Source: Streptacidiphilus anmyonensis
GTDB taxonomy: Bacteria > Actinomycetota > Actinomycetes > Streptomycetales > Streptomycetaceae
Direction of reading: 5' to 3'
NCBI RefSeq assembly: GCF_000787855.1
Contig: NZ_BBPQ01000006.1
Location: 58,076 to 95,823 of the forward strand
Length of the DNA: 37,748 nucleotides
Within the stretch, counting starts at the first letter, position 1, and every line of letters begins with the position of its first letter. The translations under genes were made by a program, and so were the position numbers. Under the pieces are notes generated by a model. The model saw only the letters and a program-made list of their open reading frames with translations. It was not told the DNA's origin and did not search any database. This document shows, piece after piece, positions 8,088 to 16,904 of the stretch.

Positions 8088-8227
8088 GGAACCGCCTACG
8101 AAAGTCGTCCCTGTCGGGTTCGGGCTCCAGAAGCTGCCCGGCCGTGCGCCGCATTCCTGCGTACGGCTTCACCCCAAGGCCCGGCGTTTCCCCGACGCCG
8201 TGCCGTCCTGCCTGGGTCTCCCGTTCC
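8088..8227 (-). ncRNA. c-di-AMP riboswitch (ydaO/yuaA class)
   Basis: The leader of the NlpC/P60 gene holds the conserved blocks of this class in the right order on the minus strand: ACGGGAGACCCA, CCTTGGGGTGAAGCC, CGGCCGGGCAGC, CGAACCCGACAG and CGTAGGCG. The ends pair as GGAAC (8227-8223) with GTTCC (8092-8088), forming P1. The ribosome site follows directly. In Streptomyces this class is known ahead of resuscitation-promoting factor and NlpC/P60 genes, where ligand binding turns the gene off. Confidence 0.85.
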
Positions 8228-8271
8228 CGCCTGTCAGGTGTGTGTGAGCACCTGGCGTCCGACCGGTGGCG

Positions 8272-8277
8272 AGACTA
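8272..8277 (-). promoter_or_regulatory. -10 box of the riboswitch transcript
   Basis: Minus-strand TAGTCT, about 45 bases upstream of the aptamer. A hairpin CAGGTG/CACCTG (8235-8240 with 8249-8254) lies between the expected start and the aptamer. A perfect 12-bp palindrome, GTCCGGCCGGAC (8281-8292), sits where the -10/-35 spacer would be. Confidence 0.4.
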
Positions 8278-8606
8278 GGCGTCCGGCCGGACCGCCCCGC
8301 CACGGTGGCGAGGACTTTGTTCGTTCGGCGGACAGTATTGGCATGTTTTTATGGCCGCTTCACGTTCCGCCGGACCATTGTGATTCTTGTCACGCCTGGT
8401 TTGTGGCGCAATTCTTGCTGCGTTCGGATCAACCCTGATCCTTATCCGAAAATCCATTTCTTTCGTCGGGAATACGGAATGACCTGCGCGAATGCGCTAA
8501 TCGGAGGAACGCATTCACCCGGACGGTCCACGCCGGTCGGCGACCGCCGACCGGCTGGATCCGAATCCCCTTCCGCCCGGCGCGACACGCCGCCTAGATT
8601 GGGCGG
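8278..8606. other. Intergenic region between two divergent genes
   Basis: About 330 bases between the riboswitch promoter and the methyltransferase-Nudix gene, with an AT-richer centre (8320-8480). It contains inverted repeats TTCGGAT/ATCCGAA (8423-8429 with 8444-8450) and GAATGCG/CGCATTC (8490-8496 with 8510-8516). I see no convincing gene; a short frame from ATG 8479 is discussed under rejected items. Confidence 0.5.
8571..8600 (+). promoter_or_regulatory. Leaderless promoter of the methyltransferase-Nudix gene
   Basis: TTCCGC (8571-8576) and TAGATT (8595-8600) with an 18-bp spacer. TAGATT ends six bases before GTG 8607 and there is no ribosome site. Confidence 0.5.
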
Positions 8607-9995
8607 GTGACCGATGATCAGACGCCGGCAGGACCTGCCGGAGGGACGGGCGGCGCCCCGCTGCCGCAGGGGGTCGGCCGCACCGCGCTCGGCGTCGCAC
8701 TGGCCCGCGCCGTCGAGAGCGCCCGCCCGGACCGGCTCTTCGACGACCCCTACGCCTCCGTCTTCCTGCGCGCCGCGGTGGCCGCGGAGAACGGCCCCCG
8801 GGCGCCCCGCGGCGAGCGCACCGAGGCGTGGGCCGCGATGGCGGCCCACCTCGTGCTGCGCACCGCCTACTTCGACGACTACCTGCTCGACGCGGTCGGC
8901 CCGGACGGCGGCTGCACCCAGGTGGTCCTGCTCGCCGCCGGACTGGACGCGCGCGCGTTCCGCCTCGACTGGCCCGAGGGGGTGCGGCTGTTCGAGCTGG
9001 ACCTGCCGGAGATGGTCGACTTCAAGGAGCGCGTCCTCGCCGAGGCGGACGCCCGCCCGCGCGTCGAGCGGCACGTGCTGACGGCGGATCTGCGCGAGGA
9101 CTGGGCGGGACCGCTGCGCGCCGTCGGCTTCGACCCCGGGCAGCCCACCGCCTGGCTCGTCGAGGGCCTGCTGATCTACCTGGAGGCCGCCGACGCGGCG
9201 GCGCTGCTGGACCGGATCGGCGAGCTCTCCGCCCCGGGCAGCCGCCTCGCGCTGGTCCGCGACGGCGCCCTGCGCCGCACCCGGGAGCTGGCCCGGCGCG
9301 ACCCGGTCATGGCGCCCGCGACGCGGCTGTGGCGCGGCGGTCTGGGCCGCAACCACGCGCAGTGGCTGCGCGGCCGCGGCTGGCTGGTCCACGAGATCGG
9401 GGAGCGGCAGCTCCGTGACCGCTACGGCGCCGAACGGGTGACCGAGGGTCACGGGTTCCTGCTCGCGGTGCGCCCCTCGCCCGCGGAGTCCGCGGAGCGG
9501 CCGCGCCGCGAGGCGGCCCGGTTGCTGGTCCTGGATCCCGACGGCTCGGTCTTCCTCCAACTGCACCACGACGCCGAGGTCGGTCCGCACTGGGTGCTGC
9601 CCGGCGGCGGCCTGGAGCCGGGCGAGGCCCCGCTCGCCGGCGCGGTGCGCGAGACGGTCGAGGAGACCGGCTGGACGGACGTGGTCACCGGCCCGGAGCT
9701 GTGGCGCTGGGAGCACGACTACCACCACGCGGACGTGGGCCTGGTTCGCCAGCACGAGGTGATCTTCCTGGCCTCCGCGCCGCGCCGCGATCCGATCGGG
9801 GACCTCACGGCCTCCTTCGCGGCCGACGGCATCCTCAGCTGCCGCTGGTTCACCCCGAAGGAGCTCTCCGAGGTGACGGAGGTGCTGTGGCCGCCGACGC
9901 TGGTCCCCCTCCTCGAGGACCTGCGCCGCGACGGCCCCCCGGCCGAGCCGATCGACCTCGGCTACGTCCCGAACCGGCAGTCGGGGACGGATTAG
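8607..9995 (+). CDS. Fusion of a class I SAM methyltransferase and a Nudix hydrolase
   Basis: A 462-residue two-domain protein. Residues 1-290 match the SAM-dependent methyltransferase family related to leucine carboxyl methyltransferases (TIGR00027-like): RPDRLFDDPYA (40-50), SAM motif I VVLLAAGLDAR (106-116), the acidic FELDLPEMV, and WLVEGLLIYL (183-192). Residues 300-450 are a Nudix domain with a complete box at 334-356 (G-x5-E-x7-RE-x2-EE-x-G-W), preceded by HWVLPGG. Both catalytic cores look intact. The two halves are in one frame with no internal stop or restart. The substrate of either domain is unknown; the fusion suggests that a nucleotide-linked compound or damaged metabolite is handled. 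Confidence 0.88.
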   Translation: MTDDQTPAGPAGGTGGAPLPQGVGRTALGVALARAVESARPDRLFDDPYASVFLRAAVAAENGPRAPRGERTEAWAAMAAHLVLRTAYFDDYLLDAVGPDGGCTQVVLLAAGLDARAFRLDWPEGVRLFELDLPEMVDFKERVLAEADARPRVERHVLTADLREDWAGPLRAVGFDPGQPTAWLVEGLLIYLEAADAAALLDRIGELSAPGSRLALVRDGALRRTRELARRDPVMAPATRLWRGGLGRNHAQWLRGRGWLVHEIGERQLRDRYGAERVTEGHGFLLAVRPSPAESAERPRREAARLLVLDPDGSVFLQLHHDAEVGPHWVLPGGGLEPGEAPLAGAVRETVEETGWTDVVTGPELWRWEHDYHHADVGLVRQHEVIFLASAPRRDPIGDLTASFAADGILSCRWFTPKELSEVTEVLWPPTLVPLLEDLRRDGPPAEPIDLGYVPNRQSGTD

Positions 9996-10085
9996 CCGGC
10001 GGTCGGCGAACGCGCCGATGTTGTCCGGCGGCGTCGGCCGGATGCGTCGGCCGAATGCGTGGCGCCCAGCGCCCGGCGCACAGGG

Positions 10086-10118
10086 CAACGGCTCCGCCAC
10101 GAGGTGGCGGAGCCGTTG
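10086..10118. terminator. Strong bidirectional terminator
   Basis: A perfect 15-bp stem (10086-10100 with 10104-10118) with a GAG loop, between the convergent methyltransferase-Nudix and exporter genes. No T-run, as is common in this group. Confidence 0.85.
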
Positions 10119-10139
10119 CGGCGAGGGGGCGCCGGCGTC

Positions 10140-11597
10140 TCAGTGGGCCTGCTCGGTGCGGGGCATGCGGGGCAGGGAGAAGGTGGTCAGGCCGACCAGG
10201 GCGAGGATCGCGACGACGGAGGCGAGGGTCCAGCCCGCGGCGGTGACGGAGCCGTGCCGCGGGGCCCAGGACAGGAACGCCGTGCCGAGTGCCGCGACGC
10301 CGACCGAACCGCCCAGCTCCTGGAGGGCGTTGAGGACGCCCGCCGCAGAGCCGGAGTGCTCGGCGGCGACGCCGGCCAGGGCGATGTCGAACATCGGACC
10401 CATCATCAGGCCCATGCCGACGCCGGTGACGACCAGCGCGGGCACCAGGTCCCAGGTGGTGACGGGGAGACCCCAGTGCGCGAGGCTCGCCCACAGGGCG
10501 AGCGTGCCGAGGGCCATGATGACGGCCCCGCTGTGGATGACCCGGCGTCCGTACCGCGCGCCGAGGACCGCGCCGGCGGCCACCGCGCCGACGACGATGC
10601 CGAGCGACATGGGGATGAAGGTCAGGCCCGCGTGCAGCGCGGTCCAGTGCGCCCCGAGCTGGAGCGTCAGCGTGAGGGCGAGGATCAGGCCGGTGATCGC
10701 GGCGTTGAACAGCGCGACGACGATGATGGCGAAGCGGAACGCGCCGCCGCGGAAGAGGACCGGTTCGACCAACGGCGCGCGGCCCGCCGCGGCCTGACGG
10801 CGCTGCAGCAGGGCGAAGCCGGCGAAGATCGGCAGGGAGAGCGCCATGGAGACGAAGGTCCAGCTGGGCCAGCCGAGTTCGCGTCCCTGGATGAGGGGGT
10901 AGACGAGCAGCACCATCGCGACGGTCAGCACCGCGACGCCGGGCAGGTCGAGGCGGCGGGCGCCGGCCGTGCCGCGGTCGGCGGGGATCGCGCGCAGGCC
11001 GAGCAGCACGGTGGCGAGGCCGACGGGCAGGTTGATCAGGAAGATCATGCGCCAGCCGGTGCCCCACAGGTCGGAGCCGACCAGCAGGCCCCCGAGGGTG
11101 GGCCCGGCGACGGAGGAGAGGCCGAGGACGGGGCCGAAGGCGCCGAACGCCTTGCCCACCTCCTCGGCGGGGAAGACGGCGCGGATGATGCCGAGCCCCT
11201 GCGGGATGACGAGCGCGGCGAACGCGCCCTGGCAGGCACGGGCGCCGATGAGCATCCCGGCGCCGGTGGCGGCCGCGCAGAGCGCGGAGCAGACGGTGAA
11301 GCCGACCGTGCCGAGCAGGAACATCCGCTTGCGGCCGACCAGGTCGCCCAGCCGGGCGCCGGTGATCAGCAGCATCGCGAAGGAGAGCGTGTAGGCGGCG
11401 CTGACCCACTGGATCTGGCTGGTGCCGCCGCCGAGCGCGTTGCGGATGGTCGGCGCGGCGACGTTGATGATCGTGGTGTCGAGCAGGTCCATGATCTCCG
11501 CCAGCAGGATCGCGGCCAGGGCGATCCTGCGCAGCGGATGAGCCACGACGGCGGGCGGCGGGTCCGCGCGGACCGAGTCGGGCGTGGCGGTGGACAT
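10140..11597 (-). CDS. DHA2-family MFS drug exporter (EmrB/QacA type)
   Basis: A 485-residue proton-coupled exporter with about 14 membrane segments, the length and layout of the DHA2 family. The N-terminal part has LLDTTIINVAAPTI, the family's first-helix pattern, and a loop-2 motif A, GDLVGRKRMFLLG; motif C-like glycines follow in the fifth segment (LGLSSVAGPTLGGLL). GAGGAG lies 5 bases before ATG 11597. The divergent TetR gene and three shared operators between them indicate repressor-controlled efflux of a toxic compound. The substrate cannot be told from sequence; hydrophobic drugs or a self-made metabolite are the usual options. Confidence 0.93.
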   Translation of the reverse strand: MSTATPDSVRADPPPAVVAHPLRRIALAAILLAEIMDLLDTTIINVAAPTIRNALGGGTSQIQWVSAAYTLSFAMLLITGARLGDLVGRKRMFLLGTVGFTVCSALCAAATGAGMLIGARACQGAFAALVIPQGLGIIRAVFPAEEVGKAFGAFGPVLGLSSVAGPTLGGLLVGSDLWGTGWRMIFLINLPVGLATVLLGLRAIPADRGTAGARRLDLPGVAVLTVAMVLLVYPLIQGRELGWPSWTFVSMALSLPIFAGFALLQRRQAAAGRAPLVEPVLFRGGAFRFAIIVVALFNAAITGLILALTLTLQLGAHWTALHAGLTFIPMSLGIVVGAVAAGAVLGARYGRRVIHSGAVIMALGTLALWASLAHWGLPVTTWDLVPALVVTGVGMGLMMGPMFDIALAGVAAEHSGSAAGVLNALQELGGSVGVAALGTAFLSWAPRHGSVTAAGWTLASVVAILALVGLTTFSLPRMPRTEQAH

Positions 11598-11637
11598 GGG
11601 AGCTCCTCGAGGAGTCGGCGGCGGTCGTGAGCAGTGA

Positions 11638-11690
11638 GCGAACAGCGTTCGTTGCTACGAACACCGTTCTACTAGCGAACGCCGTTCGTG
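11638..11690. promoter_or_regulatory. Three evenly spaced operators between exporter and regulator
   Basis: Three copies of CGAAC-N3-GTTC(G/T): 11639-11651 (spacer AGC), 11658-11670 (ACC, last base T) and 11676-11688 (GCC). Centres at 11645, 11664 and 11682 are 19 and 18 bp apart. The third ends 7 bp before the regulator's -10 box. This is the expected set of binding sites for the TetR protein encoded at 11708, covering both promoters. Confidence 0.8.
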
Positions 11691-11695
11691 TCAAC

Positions 11696-11701
11696 TAGGC
11701 T
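11696..11701 (+). promoter_or_regulatory. Leaderless -10 box of the TetR gene
   Basis: TAGGCT ends six bases before ATG 11708, with no ribosome site in between. Confidence 0.55.
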
Positions 11702-11707
11702 GTTCCC

Positions 11708-12433
11708 ATGACGACTGCGTCCACCCCCACCTGGCCCGGCGCTTTCGGTGCTGAGCCCCGCCGCAAGAGGCGGGCGCTCAGCCGCGAACTGATCGTCGAG
11801 ACCGCGCTCAAGATCGTCGACACCGAGGGCCTGGACGCGCTGAACATGCGCCGGGTCGCGCAGGAGCTCGGCACCGGCGCGGCCTCGCTCTACGCGCACG
11901 TCGCCAACAAGGACGAACTGCTCGCCCTGCTCCTCGACCGCGTCTACGGGGACCTCGGCCACCCCGAGCCGGACCCGGACCGCTGGCGCGAACAGGCCAA
12001 GGAGTTCCTGAGGCAGCAGCGGGACAACCTGGTCTCCCACGGCGACCTGGCCCGCGCGGCGATGATCCAGAACATCCCCACCTCGCCGGGCGGGCTCGAC
12101 GCCGCCGAGACGATGCTGGCCCTGCTGCGCGCAGGCGGCCTGCCGGAGCAGGTCTGCGCCTACGCCGTCGACGTGATCAGCCTCTACGTCGTCGCGACGG
12201 CCCTGGAGGAGAGTTCGCGCAAGAAGCCGGGCGGGCAGACGGACGAGCGGCAGGTCGAGGCCTACATCGGCGGGGTCCGCTCCTTCTTCTCGTCGCTGCC
12301 GGCCGAGCGCTACCCGCTGATCGTGGCCATGGCCGGCGCGCTCACCCGCAACGTCGGGGACGAGCGTTTCGAGTTCGGCCTCGACCTGCTCTTCGACGGT
12401 CTGGTCGCCCAGGCTGGCCGCACCTTCGACTGA
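11708..12433 (+). CDS. TetR-family regulator of the divergent exporter
   Basis: A 241-residue repressor. The DNA-binding domain, at about residues 25-75, includes IVETALKIVDTEGLDAL and the recognition part MRRVAQELGTGAASLYAHV; SLYAHV and the length place it with the TetR-class proteins carrying a C-terminal tetracycline-repressor-like domain. The C-terminal part (80-235) is the ligand pocket and dimer interface. It is divergent from the DHA2 exporter with three palindromic sites in the 110-base gap, so it very likely represses both and is released by the exported compound. Confidence 0.92.
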   Translation: MTTASTPTWPGAFGAEPRRKRRALSRELIVETALKIVDTEGLDALNMRRVAQELGTGAASLYAHVANKDELLALLLDRVYGDLGHPEPDPDRWREQAKEFLRQQRDNLVSHGDLARAAMIQNIPTSPGGLDAAETMLALLRAGGLPEQVCAYAVDVISLYVVATALEESSRKKPGGQTDERQVEAYIGGVRSFFSSLPAERYPLIVAMAGALTRNVGDERFEFGLDLLFDGLVAQAGRTFD

Positions 12434-12489
12434 GGCGCATCCTGGTCTGAGCGGGCCGACACGTCACAGTGGCCCCGGGAGGATCGGAC

Positions 12490-12714
12490 ATGAACGTCTA
12501 CGGAATGCGCGCGGAACTCGGGGACGAGGGCGGCGTCAAGATGTGGCACATGACCAAGGACGGCGCGTTGACCGCCCTGTGCAACCGCGACCTCGACCCC
12601 GCCGCGCCGGTCGACCACGACTCGGCGTGGGCGCACACCAAGCAGCCGCTCTGTCACACCTGCGGCGCGCTCTACCTGCGCCAGGTGCCCTACGAGAGCA
12701 TGATCAGCGGCTAG
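12490..12714 (+). CDS. Small conserved-looking Cys/His protein
   Basis: A 74-residue protein. It has one early cysteine (TALCNRDL) and a C-terminal CHTCGALYLR, together with His residues (KMWHMTKD), which could make one zinc site. The pattern of a TLC-like element followed by a C-terminal CxxC is seen in small actinomycete proteins of unknown function. ATG 12490 is chosen because GGGAGG lies 7 bases before it; the frame opens at 12469. It lies 56 bases after the TetR gene, possibly on the same transcript, and converges on ctaG. Confidence 0.7.
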   Translation: MNVYGMRAELGDEGGVKMWHMTKDGALTALCNRDLDPAAPVDHDSAWAHTKQPLCHTCGALYLRQVPYESMISG

Positions 12715-12738
12715 CGCCGCTTCACGGCCGGCGCCGCT

Positions 12739-13704
12739 TCAGCCCGCCTGACGCTGGCCGAGGCGGGCCAGGTACGCGTTGTAGGCCTCCAGCTCCTGGT
12801 CGCCGTTGCGGTCCGCCACGCGGTCCTTGCGCCGGGAGAGCCGCTCCTCGGACTTGGCCCACTGGAAGGTGAGCGCGATCAGCACCACGGCCGTCGGGAT
12901 CTCGCTGAACGCCCAGGCGAGCCCGCCGGCCAGGTGCTGGTCGGTGAGCGGGTTCACATGGAGCGAGGCCGGCGGGTGCGCGAAGGTGTTCACCATCAGG
13001 CCCGAGGCCATCATCACCGCGACGCCGAAGAAGGCGTGGAACGGCATGCCGACGAACAGCTCCAGGATGCGCAGCACGTAGCCGGGGCGGTGCGGGCCCG
13101 GGTCCACTCCCATGATCGGCCAGAAGAAGGCCAGGCCGACGGCGAGGAAGTGCACCATCATCGCGAAGTGGCCCCACTGCGACTTCATCAGGAAGTCGAA
13201 GAGCGGGGTGAAGTAGAGCCCGTAGAGGCTGGCGATGAAGAGCGGGATCGTGAACGCCGGGTGCGAGATCACCTTGACGTAGCGCGAGTGCAGCAGGGCC
13301 ACCAGCAGCTCGCGCGGCCCGCGCTTGCCCCGCCCGGCCGGGCGCAGGGCGCGCAGCGCGAGCGTGATCGGCGCGCCGAGCAGCAGCAGGATCGGCGTCA
13401 GCATGGACAGCACCATGTGCTGCATCATGTGCGCGCTGAGCATCACCATGCCGTACTGGCCGAGGCCGGTGCAGGTGACCATCACCATCGTGACGAGGCC
13501 GAGCAGCCAGGCGACCAGGCGGCCGATCGGCCACTTGTCACCGCGCCGCCACAGCCGGACGCAGGCGCCGACGTAGCCGACCAGCAGCACGCTCGCGAAC
13601 GCCAGGAACGCCCAGTCCGCCGACGGGTGGAACGCCAGCGCCCGCCCGAAGGTGAAGGGCGCGAGCTCGTGGTCCATACCCGGCATGCCCGGCATGCTGC
13701 CCAT
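12739..13704 (-). CDS. ctaG: Cytochrome c oxidase assembly factor CtaG
   Basis: Integral membrane protein of the caa3-type CtaG family, thought to help deliver copper to cytochrome c oxidase. The 321 residues have about seven hydrophobic segments. The N-terminus is Met/His-rich (MPGMPGMDHE) and helices carry clustered Met and His (SAHMMQHMVLSMLTP; WGHFAMMVHFLAVG; GMPFHAFFGVAVMMASG), consistent with copper handling. The last 35 residues are charged and cytoplasmic. Start is ATG 13704; ATG 13695 would remove three residues. Minus-strand TACCCT (13751-13756) may be the -10. No oxidase subunit gene is nearby; the copper link to the oxidase at 24309 is distant. Confidence 0.9.
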   Translation of the reverse strand: MGSMPGMPGMDHELAPFTFGRALAFHPSADWAFLAFASVLLVGYVGACVRLWRRGDKWPIGRLVAWLLGLVTMVMVTCTGLGQYGMVMLSAHMMQHMVLSMLTPILLLLGAPITLALRALRPAGRGKRGPRELLVALLHSRYVKVISHPAFTIPLFIASLYGLYFTPLFDFLMKSQWGHFAMMVHFLAVGLAFFWPIMGVDPGPHRPGYVLRILELFVGMPFHAFFGVAVMMASGLMVNTFAHPPASLHVNPLTDQHLAGGLAWAFSEIPTAVVLIALTFQWAKSEERLSRRKDRVADRNGDQELEAYNAYLARLGQRQAG

Positions 13705-13820
13705 CGGCGGTCCCTGCTTCCCTCGTGGTGGTGCGCACAGCTACCGCACCAGGGTAGAACCGTCCGGAATGTCCTCCGTCACCGGGTGCCTCGGCGCGCC
13801 CCGGCCTGCCGCCGCGTACC

Positions 13821-14816
<996 letters not shown>

Positions 14817-14822
14817 ACGGCC

Positions 14823-14828
14823 ACGCTA
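14823..14828 (-). promoter_or_regulatory. Leaderless -10 box of the D-lactate dehydrogenase gene
   Basis: Minus-strand TAGCGT, six bases before ATG 14816; no ribosome site. Confidence 0.5.
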
Positions 14829-14873
14829 ATCGGACATTCCGCCCGATGCTCGGCACGTTCGCGGGCTCCTGGC

Positions 14874-15899
14874 TCAGATGACCGTTTCTGCTTCGGCGTA
14901 GCGCTCCGCCGGGACGGTCTTCAGGTCGGCGACCGCGTCGGCCAGCGGGACCAGGTTGATCGCGGTGCCCTGGAGTGCCGTCAGATGCCCGAACGCGCCC
15001 TTGTGCACGGCCTCGACCGCGTGCCAGCCGAAGCGGGTGGCCAGGATCCGGTCGTACGCGGTCGGCGTGCCGCCGCGCTGGACGTGGCCGAGGATGACCG
15101 GGCGGGCCTCCTTGCCGAGACGCCGCTCGAGCTCGCCGGAGAGCCGGGTGGCCACGCCCGCGAAGCGCTCGTGGCCGTAGATGTCGATGCTGCCGCGCTC
15201 CCACTCCATGGTGCCGGCCTCCGGCTTGGCGCCCTCGGCGACCACCACGATGGCGAACTTCTTGCCGCGTTCGAAGCGCTCGCCGACGACCGCGGTCAGC
15301 TTGTCGATGTCGAACGGCCGCTCCGGGACGACGATCGCGTGCGCGCCGGCGGCCATGCCCGCGTTCAGGGCGATCCAGCCGGTGTGGCGGCCCATCAGCT
15401 CGACCACCATGACGCGCTGGTGCGACTCGGCGGTGGTCTTCAGGCGGTCCAGCGCCTCCGTGGCCACCGAGACCGCCGTGTCGAAGCCGAAGGTGACGTC
15501 CGTGCAGGCGATGTCGTTGTCGATGGTCTTCGGCACGCCGACGACGGGCAGGCCCGCGTCGGAGAGCATCCGGGCGGCCTTGAGCGTGCCCTCGCCGCCG
15601 ATCGGGATGATGCCGTCCAGGCCCAGCCGCTCGCACATGGCGAGCGCGGCGGGGACGCCGTCACGCAGCTTGCTCGGCTGCACCCGGGTCGAGCCGAGGA
15701 TCGTCCCGCCCTGGGCGAGGATGCCGGAGACGGAGTCCAGCGTCAGCTCGCGGTAGTCCTCTTCGAGCAGACCGCGCCAGCCGTCCACGAAACCGATGAT
15801 CTCGTCGCCGTGGTCGACCACACCGCGGTGGACCACGGACCGGATCACGGCGTTCAAACCTGGGCAGTCCCCACCACTGGTCAGCACACCAATACGCAT
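14874..15899 (-). CDS. pfkA: 6-phosphofructokinase, ATP type
   Basis: Phosphorylates fructose 6-phosphate to the 1,6-bisphosphate in glycolysis. The 341-residue protein starts with MRIGVLTSGGDCPGLNAVIR. The nucleotide site reads IGGEGT (100-105) with Gly104, the residue linked to ATP rather than pyrophosphate use; Glu103 in place of Asp is common in actinobacterial (group III) enzymes. The catalytic PKTIDND (123-129, Asp127) and the substrate motif MGRHTGW (169-175) are intact. GGGAG lies 10 bases before ATG 15899, and minus-strand TAGGGT (15954-15949) is a likely -10. Streptomycetes carry several pfk genes; this one lies next to murT-gatD as expected. Confidence 0.95.
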   Translation of the reverse strand: MRIGVLTSGGDCPGLNAVIRSVVHRGVVDHGDEIIGFVDGWRGLLEEDYRELTLDSVSGILAQGGTILGSTRVQPSKLRDGVPAALAMCERLGLDGIIPIGGEGTLKAARMLSDAGLPVVGVPKTIDNDIACTDVTFGFDTAVSVATEALDRLKTTAESHQRVMVVELMGRHTGWIALNAGMAAGAHAIVVPERPFDIDKLTAVVGERFERGKKFAIVVVAEGAKPEAGTMEWERGSIDIYGHERFAGVATRLSGELERRLGKEARPVILGHVQRGGTPTAYDRILATRFGWHAVEAVHKGAFGHLTALQGTAINLVPLADAVADLKTVPAERYAEAETVI

Positions 15900-15948
15900 C
15901 GTTCAACTACTCCCGAGCAGAGCGCGGTGACCGGAATCGGACAAAACA

Positions 15949-15954
15949 ACCCTA
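15949..15954 (-). promoter_or_regulatory. -10 box of pfkA
   Basis: Minus-strand TAGGGT about 50 bases upstream of ATG 15899, in a short AT-richer stretch. The rest of the gap up to gatD (15960-16139) shows nothing I can assign. Confidence 0.35.
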
Positions 15955-16139
15955 TCGCGATGATACCGAGCGTCGGCTTCCGGTCAGGCCGGCCCGGTCG
16001 CCAGGGCGGCGCCGTCGGCGCCCTGCGGGGGGAGTGTGAGGGTGGGCGCTGGAGGCTCGGCAGGGGTGTGCGTGAGTCTTCAGCGGTGTTCGGTTGTCTC
16101 GCTTCTGCCCGCTGCCCTGAGTCGTCCGCTGCCCGCGGC

Positions 16140-16868
16140 TCAGGAGGCGGTCTGGGCCGCCGCGATGCGCTCCGCGCGCAGCGCGTCGTACCAGGTGTTG
16201 TCCGCCGGCGGCAGCGCGCTGACGTCGAGGGCCAGCTTGATCAGCAGGTCCGCGACCAGCGGGTTGCGCGCCATGACAGGCCCGTGCAGGTAGGTGCCGA
16301 ACACGGTGTCCCGCCAGGCGCCCTCGGTGCCCTCGCCGGTGCCGTTGCCGCCGCCGACCGTGACCTGCGCCAGCGGCGAGACGCCCTGCCCCAGGTGGGT
16401 GACGCCCTGGTGGTTCTCGAAGCCCGTCAGTGTCGGCAGGCCCAGACGCGGGTCGGGCTCGGCGACGATGTCGCCGACGTTGCGCTTGCCCTCGCCGCGC
16501 GTCGACCAGACGTCGAGCAGGCCGAGGCCCGCGGTCCGCTCGCCGCGGTCGTCGATGAACTCGTGGCCGAGGATCTGGTAGCCGGCGCAGACCGCGAAGA
16601 CGATCGCGCCGTTCTCCACGGCTCGGCCAAGGCCCGGGTCCTGCCGCAGCCGCTCACCGGCGAGCCGCTGCGGACGGTCCTCGCCGCCGCCGATCAGGTA
16701 GATGTCGCCGCTGGTCGGCACCGGCTGGTCGGAGCGCACGTCGACGCGCTCGACCTGCAGCCCGCGCTGCCGGGCCCGGCGCTCGACGACGAGCACGTTG
16801 CCGCGGTCGCCGTACGTGGACAGCAGGTCCGGGTAGATCCAGATCAGCCGCAGGGCACTGTCAGTCAT
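16140..16868 (-). CDS. gatD: Lipid II isoglutaminyl synthase, glutaminase subunit GatD
   Basis: Type 1 glutamine amidotransferase subunit that releases ammonia from glutamine for MurT, which amidates the D-Glu of the lipid II stem peptide. The 242 residues belong to the CobB/CobQ-like group: the oxyanion segment IGGGEDRPQ (59-67), nucleophile Cys94 in AVCAGYQILG and catalytic His195 in YLHGPV. It lacks the large dethiobiotin-synthetase-like domain of true cobyric acid synthase, and its position 36 bases after murT identifies it as GatD. Confidence 0.94.
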   Translation of the reverse strand: MTDSALRLIWIYPDLLSTYGDRGNVLVVERRARQRGLQVERVDVRSDQPVPTSGDIYLIGGGEDRPQRLAGERLRQDPGLGRAVENGAIVFAVCAGYQILGHEFIDDRGERTAGLGLLDVWSTRGEGKRNVGDIVAEPDPRLGLPTLTGFENHQGVTHLGQGVSPLAQVTVGGGNGTGEGTEGAWRDTVFGTYLHGPVMARNPLVADLLIKLALDVSALPPADNTWYDALRAERIAAAQTAS

Positions 16869-16904
16869 GACGGGGAGTCCTCTTCCTCAAGTCCCGGGCC
16901 GGCG

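Noticed and set aside
8479-8610. A 43-codon frame ending just inside the methyltransferase-Nudix gene
   Set aside because: No ribosome site or -10 in position, weak codon bias, and it overlaps the leaderless promoter of the next gene.
16140-16868. Cobyric acid synthase or cobyrinate synthase
   Set aside because: The protein has only the glutaminase domain and sits next to a zinc-ribbon Mur ligase, which identifies GatD of the lipid II amidation complex.
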